A stretch of DNA of 64,000 bases from Legionella clemsonensis. GTDB lineage: Bacteria; Pseudomonadota; Gammaproteobacteria; Legionellales; Legionellaceae. The translations under genes and the position numbers were made by a program. The stretch spans positions 124,001 to 188,000 of the forward strand of contig NZ_CP016397.1 of the NCBI RefSeq assembly GCF_002240035.1. The letters are read 5' to 3'. Shown one piece after another: positions 43,011-52,848 of the stretch (its first letter is position 1; each line of letters begins with the position of its first letter). The notes below the pieces were generated by a model. It saw nothing but the letters and a program-made list of their open reading frames with translations. It made no database searches and was not told the origin of the DNA.

Positions 43011-44244
43011 GATCTTTCCTCGAAAAACCGGACACCAACATTATGCAACCAACCTAAAGTCATTCGTGGTCTGAAACCCTAAAGTTGAATGGATGCGCTG
43101 ACGATTGTAAAACACTTCAATGTAATCGAATAGAGCTAATTGAGCATCCTTTCTAGTTTTAGATTGTTCCCCATAAATCATTTCGACTTTCAAAGTATGA
43201 TAGAAACTTTCCATAACTGCATTGTCATAACAGTTACCCGAGCCACTCATGGAGCAAATAAAACCATGTTTTTTGAGAAGCGATTGATAAGCATTACTGC
43301 AATATTGAGATCCTCTGTCAGAATGATGAATGACGCCATTAGGTGGGTTATTGCGGTGAATCGCCATGATAAGAGCACCTTCAATAAGGCTTGTAACCAA
43401 CCGAGTTCCCATGCTCCAACCGACAATCTTTCGATTGAATAAATCCATGACCGTAGCTAGATAAAGCCAGCCCTCATCAGTATGAATGTAGGTTATATCA
43501 AACGCCCAAGCGGTGTTAATAGCAACAGGATTAATTGTCTTCCCAAAATATTTTCGGCCACAGGCTTTGAGTGGCGACTATCTGTTGTCACTTTAAAACG
43601 CCTTGCCGCTTTAGGTTTGAGTCCTTCCTGCTGCATTAAGCGTTTGATCCTCGCTTTCCCATGATATTTACCCAACTTACGCAATGCCTGTTGTAATCGA
43701 GGCACGCCGTAGGTTTGACGCGATTGCAAAAATTCATCCCGAAGCGTTTGTGCTAAACGTTTATCTTCTTGTATACGTGAGCTTTCAGAACCTTTTAATC
43801 AAGCATAATAGGAGCTACTGGATACGCCTAATACCTGACAAAGCTTTTGTACACGATGGAAAGCCGATTGTTCTTTTATTAACGCGTATTTCGTTGGCCT
43901 TCCTTGGCGAAAAACGCTGCTGCCTTTTTAAGATTTCTCGCTCTTCTTCCAGCTCCGCTACGCGCGCTTTCAATCGCTTTAATTCTAAGTCTTTTTCATT
44001 TAATTGAGGTTGATTTGGGAATACTTTCTCTTGTTTGAGAAGGTATTGTTTGCGCCAGTTATATAGGTTATTTTCTGCTACACCAAGCTCCCTGGCTACT
44101 TGTCTTAATGGCTTATTACTTGATTCCACTAGTTCAATAGCTTTAATTTTGAACTCTTTTGTATAAACTTGTCTTACCATGATTACTCCTTGTTGATGAG
44201 ATTATATCTCTTAAACAAGGTGTCCGGCTATTCGAGGGAAGATC
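43011..44244. mobile_element. IS3-family insertion sequence, degenerate
   Basis: About 1234 bp. The ends are imperfect inverted repeats: GATCTTTCCTCGAAAAACCG on the left (43011-43030) and, read inward on the other strand from 44244, GATCTTCCCTCGAATAGCCG. Both continue GACACC. The flanks are ACT on each side (43008-43010 and 44245-44247), a possible 3-bp target duplication. If the ends are taken as TG...CA instead, the element is 43010-44245 and no duplication remains. It carries broken orfA and orfB on the minus strand. Confidence 0.85.
43041..44180 (-). pseudogene. IS3-family transposase orfA/orfB, inactivated
   Basis: orfA starts at 44180 with the HTH 'MVRQVYTKEFKIKAIELVES' and runs into 'REILKRQQRF'; the family sequence REILKKAAAFFAKEGQRNTR appears if one A is added to the run at 43925-43929. 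orfB, downstream, has the order of an IS3 DDE integrase: HTH_21-like 'QTYGVPRLQQALRKLGK', 'AFDITYIHTDEG' (Asp), 'VIHHSDRGSQY' (Asp), 'ESFYHTLKVE' (Glu). It is interrupted by TGA at 43799-43801 (expected Trp) and by a 1-base loss near 43529-43535. The catalytic residues are kept, so decay is recent. Not functional as read. Confidence 0.85.
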
Positions 44245-44299
44245 ACTTCAGTTAAGTGCATTATCTCTTAACTGGGGTGCTCAAATCTATTAAACCACG

Positions 44300-45289
44300 T
44301 CAAACTACCGCTTTGTAACTAATTACTTTATTCCAATTTATACTAGCAGTAATTTTCCCTTGAACAATACTATAAACATATTCTTCATTTAGTGCATGGG
44401 AATCAAAAATATATTTATCCCATAAACTAATTTCTTCTTTATGCTCTTTCTCTGAAAATAAAAAAAGCAAACTTTTCCTCATTTTAATTTTTTCGATTAA
44501 TAGTTCAGAAAAGCTATACCCTTCTAAAAATTCAATATACTCGTTTAACTTTAATTGATCACAGACTATCAACCATGTAGGATTCCCAGTTGCAGTTAAA
44601 AAAAGAAAACTACCTATATTATCTAAAAGATAATACTCAATAGAATTAGTTTTAAAAAAAATATTTTTGAAAATTCTATTATAGTCATCATTATTTAATA
44701 ATTTATTTAATGCAGGACCACATCCTTTCACTATTAGTTTTGAAACGTTATTAAAATACTTCAATGTAAATTCAGAAATAGATTTTTTTAGTTTTTCTAA
44801 AAAATTTGAATCTGTTTTAAGAATAAATTGATCGATAATTCCTTTATTAAATGCATCAATAGCTGTAGATTGATCAGCCTCTGCAGTAAGTAGAATTTTA
44901 AATAACTCTTTTCCCTTTAACTGTTTGCAGAATTCAACTCCATTAATAGTAGGCATAGAAAAATCTACTACTATGATCCCAGGTATATTGTAACGAGTTG
45001 AATCATATATAGGATCAATAATCTTATTTATATGAATACCACCGATTTGGTTTATCGAATCTTCAGTTGATACAGGATCTAAAATAATATTTAGATAATC
45101 TTTATAATTGCTGCTTATATAATTAAATGCTTCCTCTGGATTTATAAACATTAATAAATTATCAAATGCTGAAAAATTGTAACTAATAGTTTTTAGAAAG
45201 TCCGAATTATCATCTAAAAAAACTATTTTCATTGGATGATATAGACAAGGGATTGGTGAAAATTCTAGTATATCGGGATAGGTTTCCAT
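44300..45289 (-). CDS. response regulator with atypical long receiver and unknown output domain
   Basis: A 329-residue protein. The receiver begins 'MKIVFLDDNSDFLKTI' (acidic pocket), has an unusual ~35-residue insertion, then 'IIVVDFSMPTINGVEFC' with the likely phospho-Asp, 'ILLTAEADQS' and 'FILKTDSN' (Thr and Lys switches). The C-terminal ~150 residues are not a known DNA-binding domain. A 19-residue extension precedes the receiver if the ATG at 45289 is used; 45232 is the alternative. It follows the GNAT gene by 29 bases (same strand) and faces the hybrid kinase. A signalling partner of that kinase is the obvious guess. Confidence 0.78.
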   Translation of the reverse strand: METYPDILEFSPIPCLYHPMKIVFLDDNSDFLKTISYNFSAFDNLLMFINPEEAFNYISSNYKDYLNIILDPVSTEDSINQIGGIHINKIIDPIYDSTRYNIPGIIVVDFSMPTINGVEFCKQLKGKELFKILLTAEADQSTAIDAFNKGIIDQFILKTDSNFLEKLKKSISEFTLKYFNNVSKLIVKGCGPALNKLLNNDDYNRIFKNIFFKTNSIEYYLLDNIGSFLFLTATGNPTWLIVCDQLKLNEYIEFLEGYSFSELLIEKIKMRKSLLFLFSEKEHKEEISLWDKYIFDSHALNEEYVYSIVQGKITASINWNKVISYKAVV

Positions 45290-45318
45290 TTTAGTTCCAG
45301 CTTTAATTAGATTATCTA

Positions 45319-45783
45319 TTACTCTAGTTCTAGTCTCATATAATGAAGCTTATCGCTTATCATCTTACAGTTGTGAAAATTGTAAAATTCTAAAGCTTCT
45401 GAATTATCAGCAAGAACAACTCCCTCTATTCGAGCACAATCCGATGTTCTTGCTATCCTTTTTAATTCTTCAAAAAGAAGTGTGGCTCCTTTCCTTCGCC
45501 GATATTCTTTTTTGATATATAAATCGTTTACATAAAGATTAGCAGAAGTATTTACAGTAAAATTTCGATAATCAATAGAATAGTTGGCAAATCCTGCGCT
45601 TTGCGCATCAATGATTAATATTAAAAAAGTTGCTCGTGGATTTTTACCAAAGATTAAATCTTTAAATTTTTCTTTTGAGTATTGAAATCGATATAAAACG
45701 CCCTGCTCTTCTAAATCCTCCATTAGCATGGTGAAAATATCGTTAAAATCACTTTCATTTGCGCATCTTACGCTTGATTCCAT
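45319..45783 (-). CDS. GNAT-family N-acetyltransferase
   Basis: A 154-residue GNAT acetyltransferase. Motif A is 'NDLYIKKEYRRRKGATLLFEEL' in its shortened form 'YIKKEYRRRKGATLL' (acetyl-CoA pyrophosphate loop R/QxxGxG/A variant), and motif B is 'ADNSEALEFYNFHNCK'. I start at the ATG 45783 (GAGAGG upstream), not 45843. The substrate is unknown. It is the first gene of a likely pair with the response regulator and diverges from the hybrid kinase across 92 bases. Confidence 0.82.
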   Translation of the reverse strand: MESSVRCANESDFNDIFTMLMEDLEEQGVLYRFQYSKEKFKDLIFGKNPRATFLILIIDAQSAGFANYSIDYRNFTVNTSANLYVNDLYIKKEYRRRKGATLLFEELKRIARTSDCARIEGVVLADNSEALEFYNFHNCKMISDKLHYMRLELE

Positions 45784-45875
45784 AACCGGCCTCTCATTTA
45801 AAGAAGCGATTATATATCGTATTAGCAGAACTAAAAAACCCAAAACTAATAAAATTATGGTAAGATTGTTCGTAA

Positions 45876-48429
45876 ATGGATATTTATAAAAAGAATGTTT
45901 TTATCAAAAAGGAAAATTTCTTTTACCCTTTATTTTTTATTTTTTATTACTTGTTGGCTCCTCTTATTTTTGCACAGGTATTTGAATTTATTCCTTCCTC
46001 TAAAATAAGTGCCCTAATTGCGCAAATTGAATTTTTTTGCATTTTATAATTTTATATCTGGCTTGGTCTTTGTTTCTGAATATGAAAGACACTGATAAAA
46101 ATGTATTTAAATGGTTTTTATTTGCTAACTTTTTTTTATTTTTAAATGATATATCTTTTTATTTTACTGTATATTTTTCCAACAAATTTATTTTGTCCCA
46201 CTCTTTTTTTGCTTTTCTACCCGGCTACATCCCATATTTATGTTGGATCTTCTCCATTTTAATTTTTTTGTCAAAAATACATACTCGCTATTTGTTCACT
46301 CTTTTTCATTTTTTAAATTCATTGCCATTATTTTGATTTTTAATTTTTTAATTTTTGTTTTATTTTTTTCTGCAGGAGAACATGCTTTTACTTACTTTAG
46401 TTGGGAATTTATTTCTCACGTATTAAGTTTTATATTTGAATTTATAATATTTAATTTCGCACTTGTATGTTTAATTTATTCTGAAAATTCTGGTTTCTTT
46501 CTTTCCTTGTCAGGCTTGATGATACTTATATCAGGCGATTTCTTCTTTAATTATTCATTTCTTTCGCAGACAAATTTTCTTTTACCTTATGGTGAACTGC
46601 TTTGGTATTTGGGTTTAATCCTTATTTTCTTTGGAATTTTAAATATAAAAATAAATAGAAACTATAAAATTAAGTTTTGGTTTAGCCAAGCAAATTCTAT
46701 TAAAAATAAATTAGCATTTTGGAGTTTTGGCACATCCATCTCAAGTTTTTTATTATTTTTTCTTGCAGCCTATTTTTCAGGGATAGAGAAAAATTTACTC
46801 CCTGTTTTACCCTTGTTCGTAATGTTTTATTCCATAGTTGTTGTTATCTTTTCTATTTATATGGGAAAACGATTTGAAGCTCCATTCAAAAAATTGGCTT
46901 CAAATGTAAAAGACCTGATGATTAATAATAAAATTGCAGTTGATAATAATTTCTCTACTCAGGAATTTATATTTTTGCAAGATTTTATCATTAACACGTT
47001 CAAAGAGAAAAATGAGAAGGATTTAGCAAAACAAGAATTATTAAATTTAGCAACTCAAGCAGCACATGATATTCGATCACCATTAGCAGCTATTAATACA
47101 GTAGTTTTAGATATAACTTCTGTACCTGAAAAATATCAATTTATTATAAGAAATGCAGTAAATCGTATCAATGATATTGCTAATAATTTACTGTCAGGAT
47201 CGAAAATTATGTCTAATATTGAGAGAATTAATGATTATAAGGAAAGGTTTTCTGAACCCATTTATTTAATTTTAGAAAGTATTGTTTCAGAAAAAAGATA
47301 CGAGCATTACCAATCAGGTATAAATATAAATTTAAAATATGCAAAGGATTCATATAATAGCTTTGCTAAATTAAATGCGAGTATATTTAAAAGGGTTCTC
47401 TCCAATTTAATTAATAACAGCGTTGAAGCTATTAATATCAAGGGACAAAACAAGGGACAAATAGAGATTTCTTTATCTAATACTGATGAATATGTGCAAA
47501 TAATAGTTAGGGATAATGGCTGTGGCATTCCTACTAATGTCATTCCATATATAACTAAACAAGGATATAGTTATAATAAACAAAATGGCGCTGGTTTGGG
47601 GTTGGCTTTTACAAAACAATGTCTAGAGCAAATAAAAGGGAGTTTAGAAATTGCGTCAGAGGAGTCAAAAGGTACTACGGTTATAATACAACTATTGAAA
47701 TCTGAGCCTCCGGCTTGGTTTTGCAAAAATATAGATATTGCTACTAGCTCCATAGTAGTTATATTAGATGATGATCATTCTATTCATGAAATTTGGAAAG
47801 AACGATTAAAATTTATTCCTGAATTAAAGATAATTCATTGTTTTAAGAGAATCGATTTTCTTAATTTAAAAATTAACACTGCGGAGTCATGTTTATACCT
47901 GGTCGACTACAGAATTATGGATTCTGCTAGTGGCTTAGACATAATTAATGAATGCGGTATTAGTGAGAATTGTATTTTAGTCACAAGTAATTTTGAAAAT
48001 TTAGATATCAGAAAGGAATGTACGAAATTAAATATTAAAATTTTACCAAAGTTTTTTGTCCCCCATGTTCGTATAACACAGGCTAATTATAATAAAATAA
48101 ATACTGTAGTATTTATAGATGACGATAAAATGATGAGAGATACATGGTCAATTGCCGCAAGTTGTACAGGTAATTTAATAGACACTTACAATTCTGTTGA
48201 GCAATTCTTAGATAAATCAGATTATTATAATAAACAGACCGTAATTTATGTCGACTCGGATCTTGATAAAGAGATTCGAGGTGAATTCTTGGCAAAGAAA
48301 ATTTTTGACAAAGGATTCACTGAAATTTATCTTGCTACTGGCTTTCCCAAAGAAAAAATTGGAAAATTTGATTGGATTAAAGAGGTAGTTGGAAAAGAAC
48401 CGCCATTTAATGTAAAGGATGTAAGATGA
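45876..48429 (+). pseudogene. hybrid sensor histidine kinase with two C-terminal receivers, frameshifted twice
   Basis: Three reading frames make one gene. Frame one starts ATG 45876 and reads into 'FIPSSKISALIAQIEFF' at a T7 run (46032-46038). Frame two continues 'HFIILYLAWSLFLN' to a T6 run (46309-46314). Frame three continues 'FKFIAIILIFNFL' to the stop at 48429. Each change needs one more T; restored length is 851 residues. The N-terminal ~330 residues are a multi-pass membrane sensor. Then come the H box 'AAHDIRSPLAAIN', N box 'LSNLINNSVEAI', G1 'DNGCGIP' and G2 'GAGLGLAF'. Two receivers follow, with Asp in 'YLVDYRI' and 'IYVDSDL'. It ends coupled (ATGA) to a 76-residue protein. Confidence 0.8.
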
Positions 48430-48656
48430 ACTTATCCGAAGTAGCTCAAATAAAACATGACCTTTTAAATTCCATCACTATTATTAATAGCTTAACAAAA
48501 TCAACAACCAATATATTTCTTCAAGTAATTAATAAAAACCAAGGAAATATTTCTGATGAGCAAATGAATATTTTTTTTGAGTCGATGGATTTGATACGTC
48601 ATCAAACGGCTAAAATTGAGAAGTATTTCCAAGTTCTACAAGATATTTTAATTTAA
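48426..48656 (+). CDS. 76-residue H-box-like protein coupled to the kinase
   Basis: Begins in an ATGA overlap with the kinase stop, so it is made with it. 'AQIKHDLLNSITIINSLTKS' resembles the H box of a histidine kinase dimerisation helix (His at residue 10, followed by Asp), and the rest is a second helix ('FFESMDLIRHQTAKIEKYFQVLQ'-like). There is no ATPase domain. It may be a DHp-like two-helix phosphotransfer or kinase-binding protein. Function is inference. Confidence 0.6.
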   Translation: MNLSEVAQIKHDLLNSITIINSLTKSTTNIFLQVINKNQGNISDEQMNIFFESMDLIRHQTAKIEKYFQVLQDILI

Positions 48657-48790
48657 ACCTAGCCTCAGCCAGATATGAGCGAAGACATTAACCTGATTTC
48701 TCACATCTATAAAAATCCAAATAAGTATAGTCAAAATAATGCATTACAATACAATTTTGCAATGCAATTGCTAAGTAAAATTACCTTTAG

Positions 48791-50107
48791 TAGTGGAGTT
48801 GCCCCTCCTAAACCGAACCATCTAGTTAGCTGAAATGGCCAATCGAAATTCTCTTGGAGCCATCCTATTAAGCCCTTTATGTGGGGCAAAATTATTATAA
48901 TCCTCAAACCAAATCGGTAAGTTTTTCATTAATGATTCAGCATTCATAGGATCATAAAAAGCGATATAATCGCGTTTAAAAGTTTTTACAAAGGCTTCTG
49001 CCATGCCATTGCTTTCTGGGCTATAAGCAGGAGTTGTGCAAACATCAACCCCCAGCTCTCTAGCAAAGCTAACAGTTTCCCGTGCTACATAGCAAGGACC
49101 GTTATCACTTAGCCACTGAATAGTTTTTGGAAGCTGGTTTATTTTACCAAATCGATACTCAACACTTTCGAGTATTAAATCACGAATGGCAGCACCATCA
49201 ATTCCAACAGTTGATGCAATATAGCTAAGAATTTCTCGGTCACAAGTATCCATAGAAAAAGCGATAAATACTCTATCTCCATTAGCACATTGAACACTAA
49301 AACTATCGGAGCACCATCGGGTATTGCTATGCAAGGTAATAATTTTTCCGTCATGTAGTCGTGTTGGTTTTTTTCCGTAGGCTGGAAGTAATAAGCCATT
49401 CTTTTTCATAATACGGTAAACTCGTTTATGGTTTACTTTATTCTTATTTTCCTGCTTTAGTTGACGATTAAGTAATGTGGTTACACGGCGATAGCCATAA
49501 CTAGCTCGTTTATCAACTATTTTCTTTATATAAGGTAGCAAGAGCTCGTCTTCTTCTGGGTGGACTCGAGACGCACGAGAACAATTTTTTTCCATCTTTT
49601 TATCCTTGTCGTTAAATGGGAACGGGAAACTTTAAGAGCATTGGCTATGGCTCTTATTCCATATCTTCCACTCCGAGCAAGGGTTGTCGCGAGATCAGTT
49701 TTTTTTCCCGACCTAACTTCACTGCTTCTTTTAAAATCTCTTTTCTAAAGTCTTTTTACCTAAAATTCTTTCTAATTGTTTAATTTGACGTTTTAACTCA
49801 TTTACTTCCCTTTGTGGTACAACATCTTCCTCAGCTTTAAGTCCAACTAACGCCCCATTCTCCATTTGCTTTCGCCAATAAAATAGCTGTGAAGGCTGTA
49901 TACCATGTTTTCTGGCTACATACGATACTGTCTTGCCAGGCTGATATGTTTCCTGAACTATTTGCTGTTTCTCATATGCCGCCCAACGACGTCTTGGTTC
50001 ATTCCTGTGAACAATTTCTATTACTTCTTTAGATATAGTCATATTACTAGTCCTATTACTAGTCGTTAATTAACAACTAGATGGACCGGTTTTAGCGGGG
50101 AGCACTA
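48791..50107. mobile_element. IS2-like (IS3-family) insertion sequence
   Basis: About 1317 bp, close to the 1331 bp of IS2. Left end reads TAGTGGAGTTGCCCCTCC then TAAACCGAACCATCTAGTT. The right end, read inward from 50107, is TAGTGCTCCCCGCT then AAAACCGGTCCATCTAGTT. Minus-strand orfA and orfB lie between. Directly outside the right end 15 bases of the end are repeated (50109-50123). I see no clear target duplication. Confidence 0.8.
48822..50042 (-). pseudogene. IS2-like transposase orfA/orfB, frameshifted
   Basis: orfA from 50042 has the IS2-type HTH: 'RRRWAAYEKQQIVQETYQPG' and 'SQLFYWRKQMENGAL'. It reads off the family frame after 'LGKKTLEK', and one more base near 49741-49744 restores ENEILKEAVKLGREKKL. 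orfB shows 'RYGIRAIANALKVSRSHLTT' upstream of an A7 run (49585-49591) and, one base out of frame, the rest: 'VDKRASYGYRRVTTLLNRQ', 'WCSDSFSV', 'WLSDNGPCYVA', 'SPESNGMAEAFVKTFKRD' (the DDE triad). IS2 makes its active product by programmed -1 frameshift between orfA and orfB, but the frameshifts here are at other places. Confidence 0.8.
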
Positions 50108-50123
50108 CAGCGGGGAGCACTAC
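50094..50123 (+). repeat. 15-base tandem repeat at the IS2-like right end
   Basis: AGCGGGGAGCACTAC occurs twice head to tail (50094-50108 and 50109-50123). The first copy is the IS end itself. The second lies between the IS and the SRAP remnant. Confidence 0.9.
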
Positions 50124-50124
50124 A

Positions 50125-50618
50125 CAATGGAAGAATAGTATCTTTTTCTTTATAAAGCGCGCTATTTACAGCAGGCGTTACCGGATAACAGGTTAACTCA
50201 ACTTTCTTATCGTGGTGCATGACGTCGTTTAAATTCTCTTGTGTAAATTCAGAAGAAGTTAGCCAAACTTGTAATTGCTCATCCGTTAAAATCCAAGGCA
50301 TTCTGTCATGAAGCTTGGCGACTAACGCATTAGGCGAGGTGGTTAACACGCAACAAGACGGAATAACAATCTCCGGTTCAGGTTTAAATTTTTCCCAAAT
50401 AGCCGCCACGGCCATTAATTTTTTATCGGCACGGGTTATGTAGTAGGGTTGTTTAATGGTTTTTTCTTGGGTTTGATGGTGTTGCCATTCAAAAAACCCG
50501 CTCATGAGCATAATACATCGTCGGTATTTAAACTTTGTCGAAAGGCAGGCTTTTCACCGACTGTTTCAGCGCGGGCGTTAATTAACAGGGCATTTTTCTT
50601 TTCTTTGGCATACCAAGG
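50125..50618 (-). pseudogene. SRAP (YedK-like) gene remnant, truncated copy 1
   Basis: A 494-base fragment nearly identical to 62203-62696. It encodes most of an SOS-response-associated peptidase (SRAP): 'MLMSGFFEWQHHQTQEK', 'WEKFKPEPEIVIPSCCVLTT' and 'LHDRMPWILTDEQL'. The 5' third with catalytic Cys2 is gone: homology stops at 50618. The 3' end has been replaced by the IS2-like end. It carries the same one-base frameshift as copy 2. Confidence 0.85.
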
Positions 50619-50715
50619 GTTTTACCGCATATCCAGCCCAAACTGGCAATGAACGCTCAGTCGTTTTTTTAATGTGCCATATTTAAAATATGGTAGTTCA
50701 TAGTTAACCACCTAT

Positions 50716-51609
50716 TTAGGCATGAGATAACACCGGAAACATTACTTTATTTTCAACAAAAATTTTATCCTTATCTTTTTGAATAAAAAGCACATCATCT
50801 CCAATATCTTCTTTTACTTCATAAGGAATACAATCCTTTGGAGTAAATCCGAGTAGAACTTCATTGATGTTAGAATCACATAATGAATATATTATTTCAT
50901 CTAATCCTACTGGAACTTTTCCAAATACATCTAACAAATGAAGTTGATTATTATTGAATTTTGCAACTACGATAATATCTAATGCTCTAATGTAATAAAC
51001 ATTATCTTTTAGAAATTGAGCACAAGAAAACATGACAAGATCAGCATTCTCTTTCATAAAGAGCGCCCCAAAGCCTTGGGTGTTTTTTGCATAATCGTAA
51101 AGCATATCTCTATTCGATTGCATGTCCATATCTAATTTATAAAAGTTTGTACTTTTAATATGGCTCTCCACTCGTTTGAAAAATGAATATTCTTTCACTT
51201 TAACAAAACCAAATTTTGGATAAAGTTCTAATGCTGAAGGATTAGCATAAAGATAAATAAAGTTGCACTTCTGATTCCACTCAGACAATACCTTTTCCAT
51301 CAAAAATCGACTCAACCCTTTATTTTTATAGGCTTCATCTGTCATAACAGTGCCGATTTGAACATATTGTTGCTGCTGGCCTAATACATAAAAATTCATT
51401 ATATTGACTGAAACATTAGCTACCGCCTGTTCTCCATCAAACAGAGTATAAGGTATATACTTTTCATTCCAATATCCTGATTGATACCCATCCTCAAATG
51501 AAATACCAAAAGTTTTTTTAGCCAAATTATTTAATTCAGCCCTATACTTATCTTCTTTTTGGTAGCCTATTAGGAATGTATATTCTTTATTATTCAAAGT
51601 TACTTTCAT
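50716..51609 (-). CDS. GNAT acetyltransferase (Eis-like two-domain form)
   Basis: A 297-residue protein. Residues ~1-140 are a GNAT domain: 'QIGTVMTDEAYKNKGLSRFLMEKV' (motif A; acetyl-CoA loop K-N-K-G-L-S-R) and 'YANPSALELYPKFGFVKV' (motif B). The C-terminal ~150 residues resemble the second lobe of larger GNATs such as Eis-like enzymes, ending 'VMFPVLSHA'. The substrate is unknown; amino groups of drugs or proteins are possible. It lies just outside the left inverted repeat of the Tn3 transposon. Confidence 0.82.
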   Translation of the reverse strand: MKVTLNNKEYTFLIGYQKEDKYRAELNNLAKKTFGISFEDGYQSGYWNEKYIPYTLFDGEQAVANVSVNIMNFYVLGQQQQYVQIGTVMTDEAYKNKGLSRFLMEKVLSEWNQKCNFIYLYANPSALELYPKFGFVKVKEYSFFKRVESHIKSTNFYKLDMDMQSNRDMLYDYAKNTQGFGALFMKENADLVMFSCAQFLKDNVYYIRALDIIVVAKFNNNQLHLLDVFGKVPVGLDEIIYSLCDSNINEVLLGFTPKDCIPYEVKEDIGDDVLFIQKDKDKIFVENKVMFPVLSHA

Positions 51610-51662
51610 ATAAAATCTCTTTTTTTATTTATATCTGAATTTTACTAAAATTCTGTAAGTTA

Positions 51663-51815
51663 ATGGCCTGGTGTGTACGTAGACCCCTATTTTCGGACAA
51701 CATTAGTTCCCACTTTTATTTTGTAGTTGTCATTAATGCTGTTTTCTCTTATGATTGCCCTCAAATTAAGGTGATTTTCCTATATGTCAGAGTAAAAAAG
51801 TTCCCCCTCTGGTCA
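51663..51815 (+). repeat. left terminal inverted repeat of the Tn3 transposon
   Basis: Starts ATGGCCTGGTGTGTACGTAG and ends at TTCCCCCTCTGGTCA. It matches the reverse complement of 57586-57737 over its whole length except two substitutions (near 51793 and 51805) and one extra C in the ACCCCT stretch. Confidence 0.95.
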
Positions 51816-51816
51816 A

Positions 51817-51844
51817 CCACGACTTTCTTTAAAAGAAGTCGTGG
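51817..51844 (-). terminator. strong hairpin after the MerR gene
   Basis: CCACGACTT (51817-51825) pairs with AAGTCGTGG (51836-51844), extended inward by TCTTT/AAAGA with one bulged T. There is no following T tract on the minus strand, so it may be a transcript-stabilising or terminating hairpin; kind uncertain. Confidence 0.4.
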
Positions 51845-51854
51845 TATAAACATT

Positions 51855-52789
51855 TTATAGCTTGTATACAGATTTTAACCATTCTTTTGCTTCCTGGCTG
51901 ATTTTTTCATCCTCTAAGGCAATGGCTGTAATCGCAGACTTTTATCTCCTATTTCATCCATTAATTGATTCCAGCTTTGCAATAGCTCAGATGAAGAAAT
52001 TTTTCCGACATTATCCAGAATGGCATAAGCACGCTGCTTCAAATAAGCATCCATTGATTTATCCATCCAAGCAACGATTTCTGGTGTCAACCCATGTTCC
52101 TCAAGTCCTCTTCCTTCGGCAAAACCTTTTTCGAATTTTTTCGTCCGAAGATGAGCATATTTTTTACCATATAGGCTATTAACCCAGTCCATCAGTTTTT
52201 TCCCTAAACGAATACCCATTTCGGAATTTGGATGGTCATGCAGGCTGTTTTTAAATTCCTCAACCAGATGAAACCAATTTTTTTCAAACATCTCCTTTTG
52301 TTCCGGCGTTGAGTTTGTTCTTAACTCCGTTTCAAATTTTGCATAATCTTTCAGTTCATCAGAGGTAAAGATTTCTTTAACCCATGCATCTTCTAGTTGT
52401 TGCGTCATTTTATACACCTCAATTAATTCAATTACTTTTTTCCAAGGAATGGATTTATTATTCCTGCAATCTTGAGATATGCGGTCTAATATAGCACTTG
52501 CCTCCATTAATGAATCTGCTTTTTCCCGTAAGAACCTTGATTGCATTGCAAGACTGTCGGGTGCATTGTCATTCCTGGTAAGCAATTTCTGGATTTGAGA
52601 TAGTTCAAAACCAAAAAATTTAAGCGCAATAATCTGTTGCAGCCTTAATAAATCCTTTTCAGAGTACAAACGATAATTGTTAGCTTGGCGCAAACTAGGT
52701 TTGAGCAAACCAATTTTGTCATAGTGATGCAGTGTACGCACTGACACTTGAGCAAGTTTTGCCAACTCTTTTGCATACCATTGTTTCAT
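51855..52789 (-). pseudogene. MerR-family regulator with TipAS domain, frameshifted near the end
   Basis: N-terminal MerR helix-turn-helix: 'YAKELAKLAQVSVRTLHHYD', 'IGLLKPSLRQANNYRLYSE'. It is followed by a coiled dimerisation helix and a TipAS-like ligand domain ('MFEKNWFHLVEEFKN', 'KKYAHLRTKKFEKGF'). The frame as read stops at 51914 with 'SLRLQPLP'. With one more A in a run at 51940-51943 it continues 'SAITAIALEDEKISQEAKEW' to a stop at 51855-51857, the expected end. So either the last ~20 residues are lost or one base is missing from the sequence. TipAS regulators bind peptide antibiotics or other ligands; the target here is unknown. Confidence 0.75.
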
Positions 52790-52848
52790 CGTTTTTTCCT
52801 CCTTGTTTCCAAGGTTAGGGTATGACGCAACGTCATAGTCAAGTTTTT

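Noticed and set aside
48426-48656. The 76-residue ORF as merely a frame artefact of the kinase
   Set aside because: It starts with an ATGA overlap after the kinase stop, has its own stop and a helical, H-box-like sequence, so I kept it as a gene.
50677-50693. Palindrome CCATATTT-A-AAATATGG after the GNAT gene as a terminator
   Set aside because: On the minus strand it is followed by A, not T, and the stem is AT-rich; I cannot support a role.
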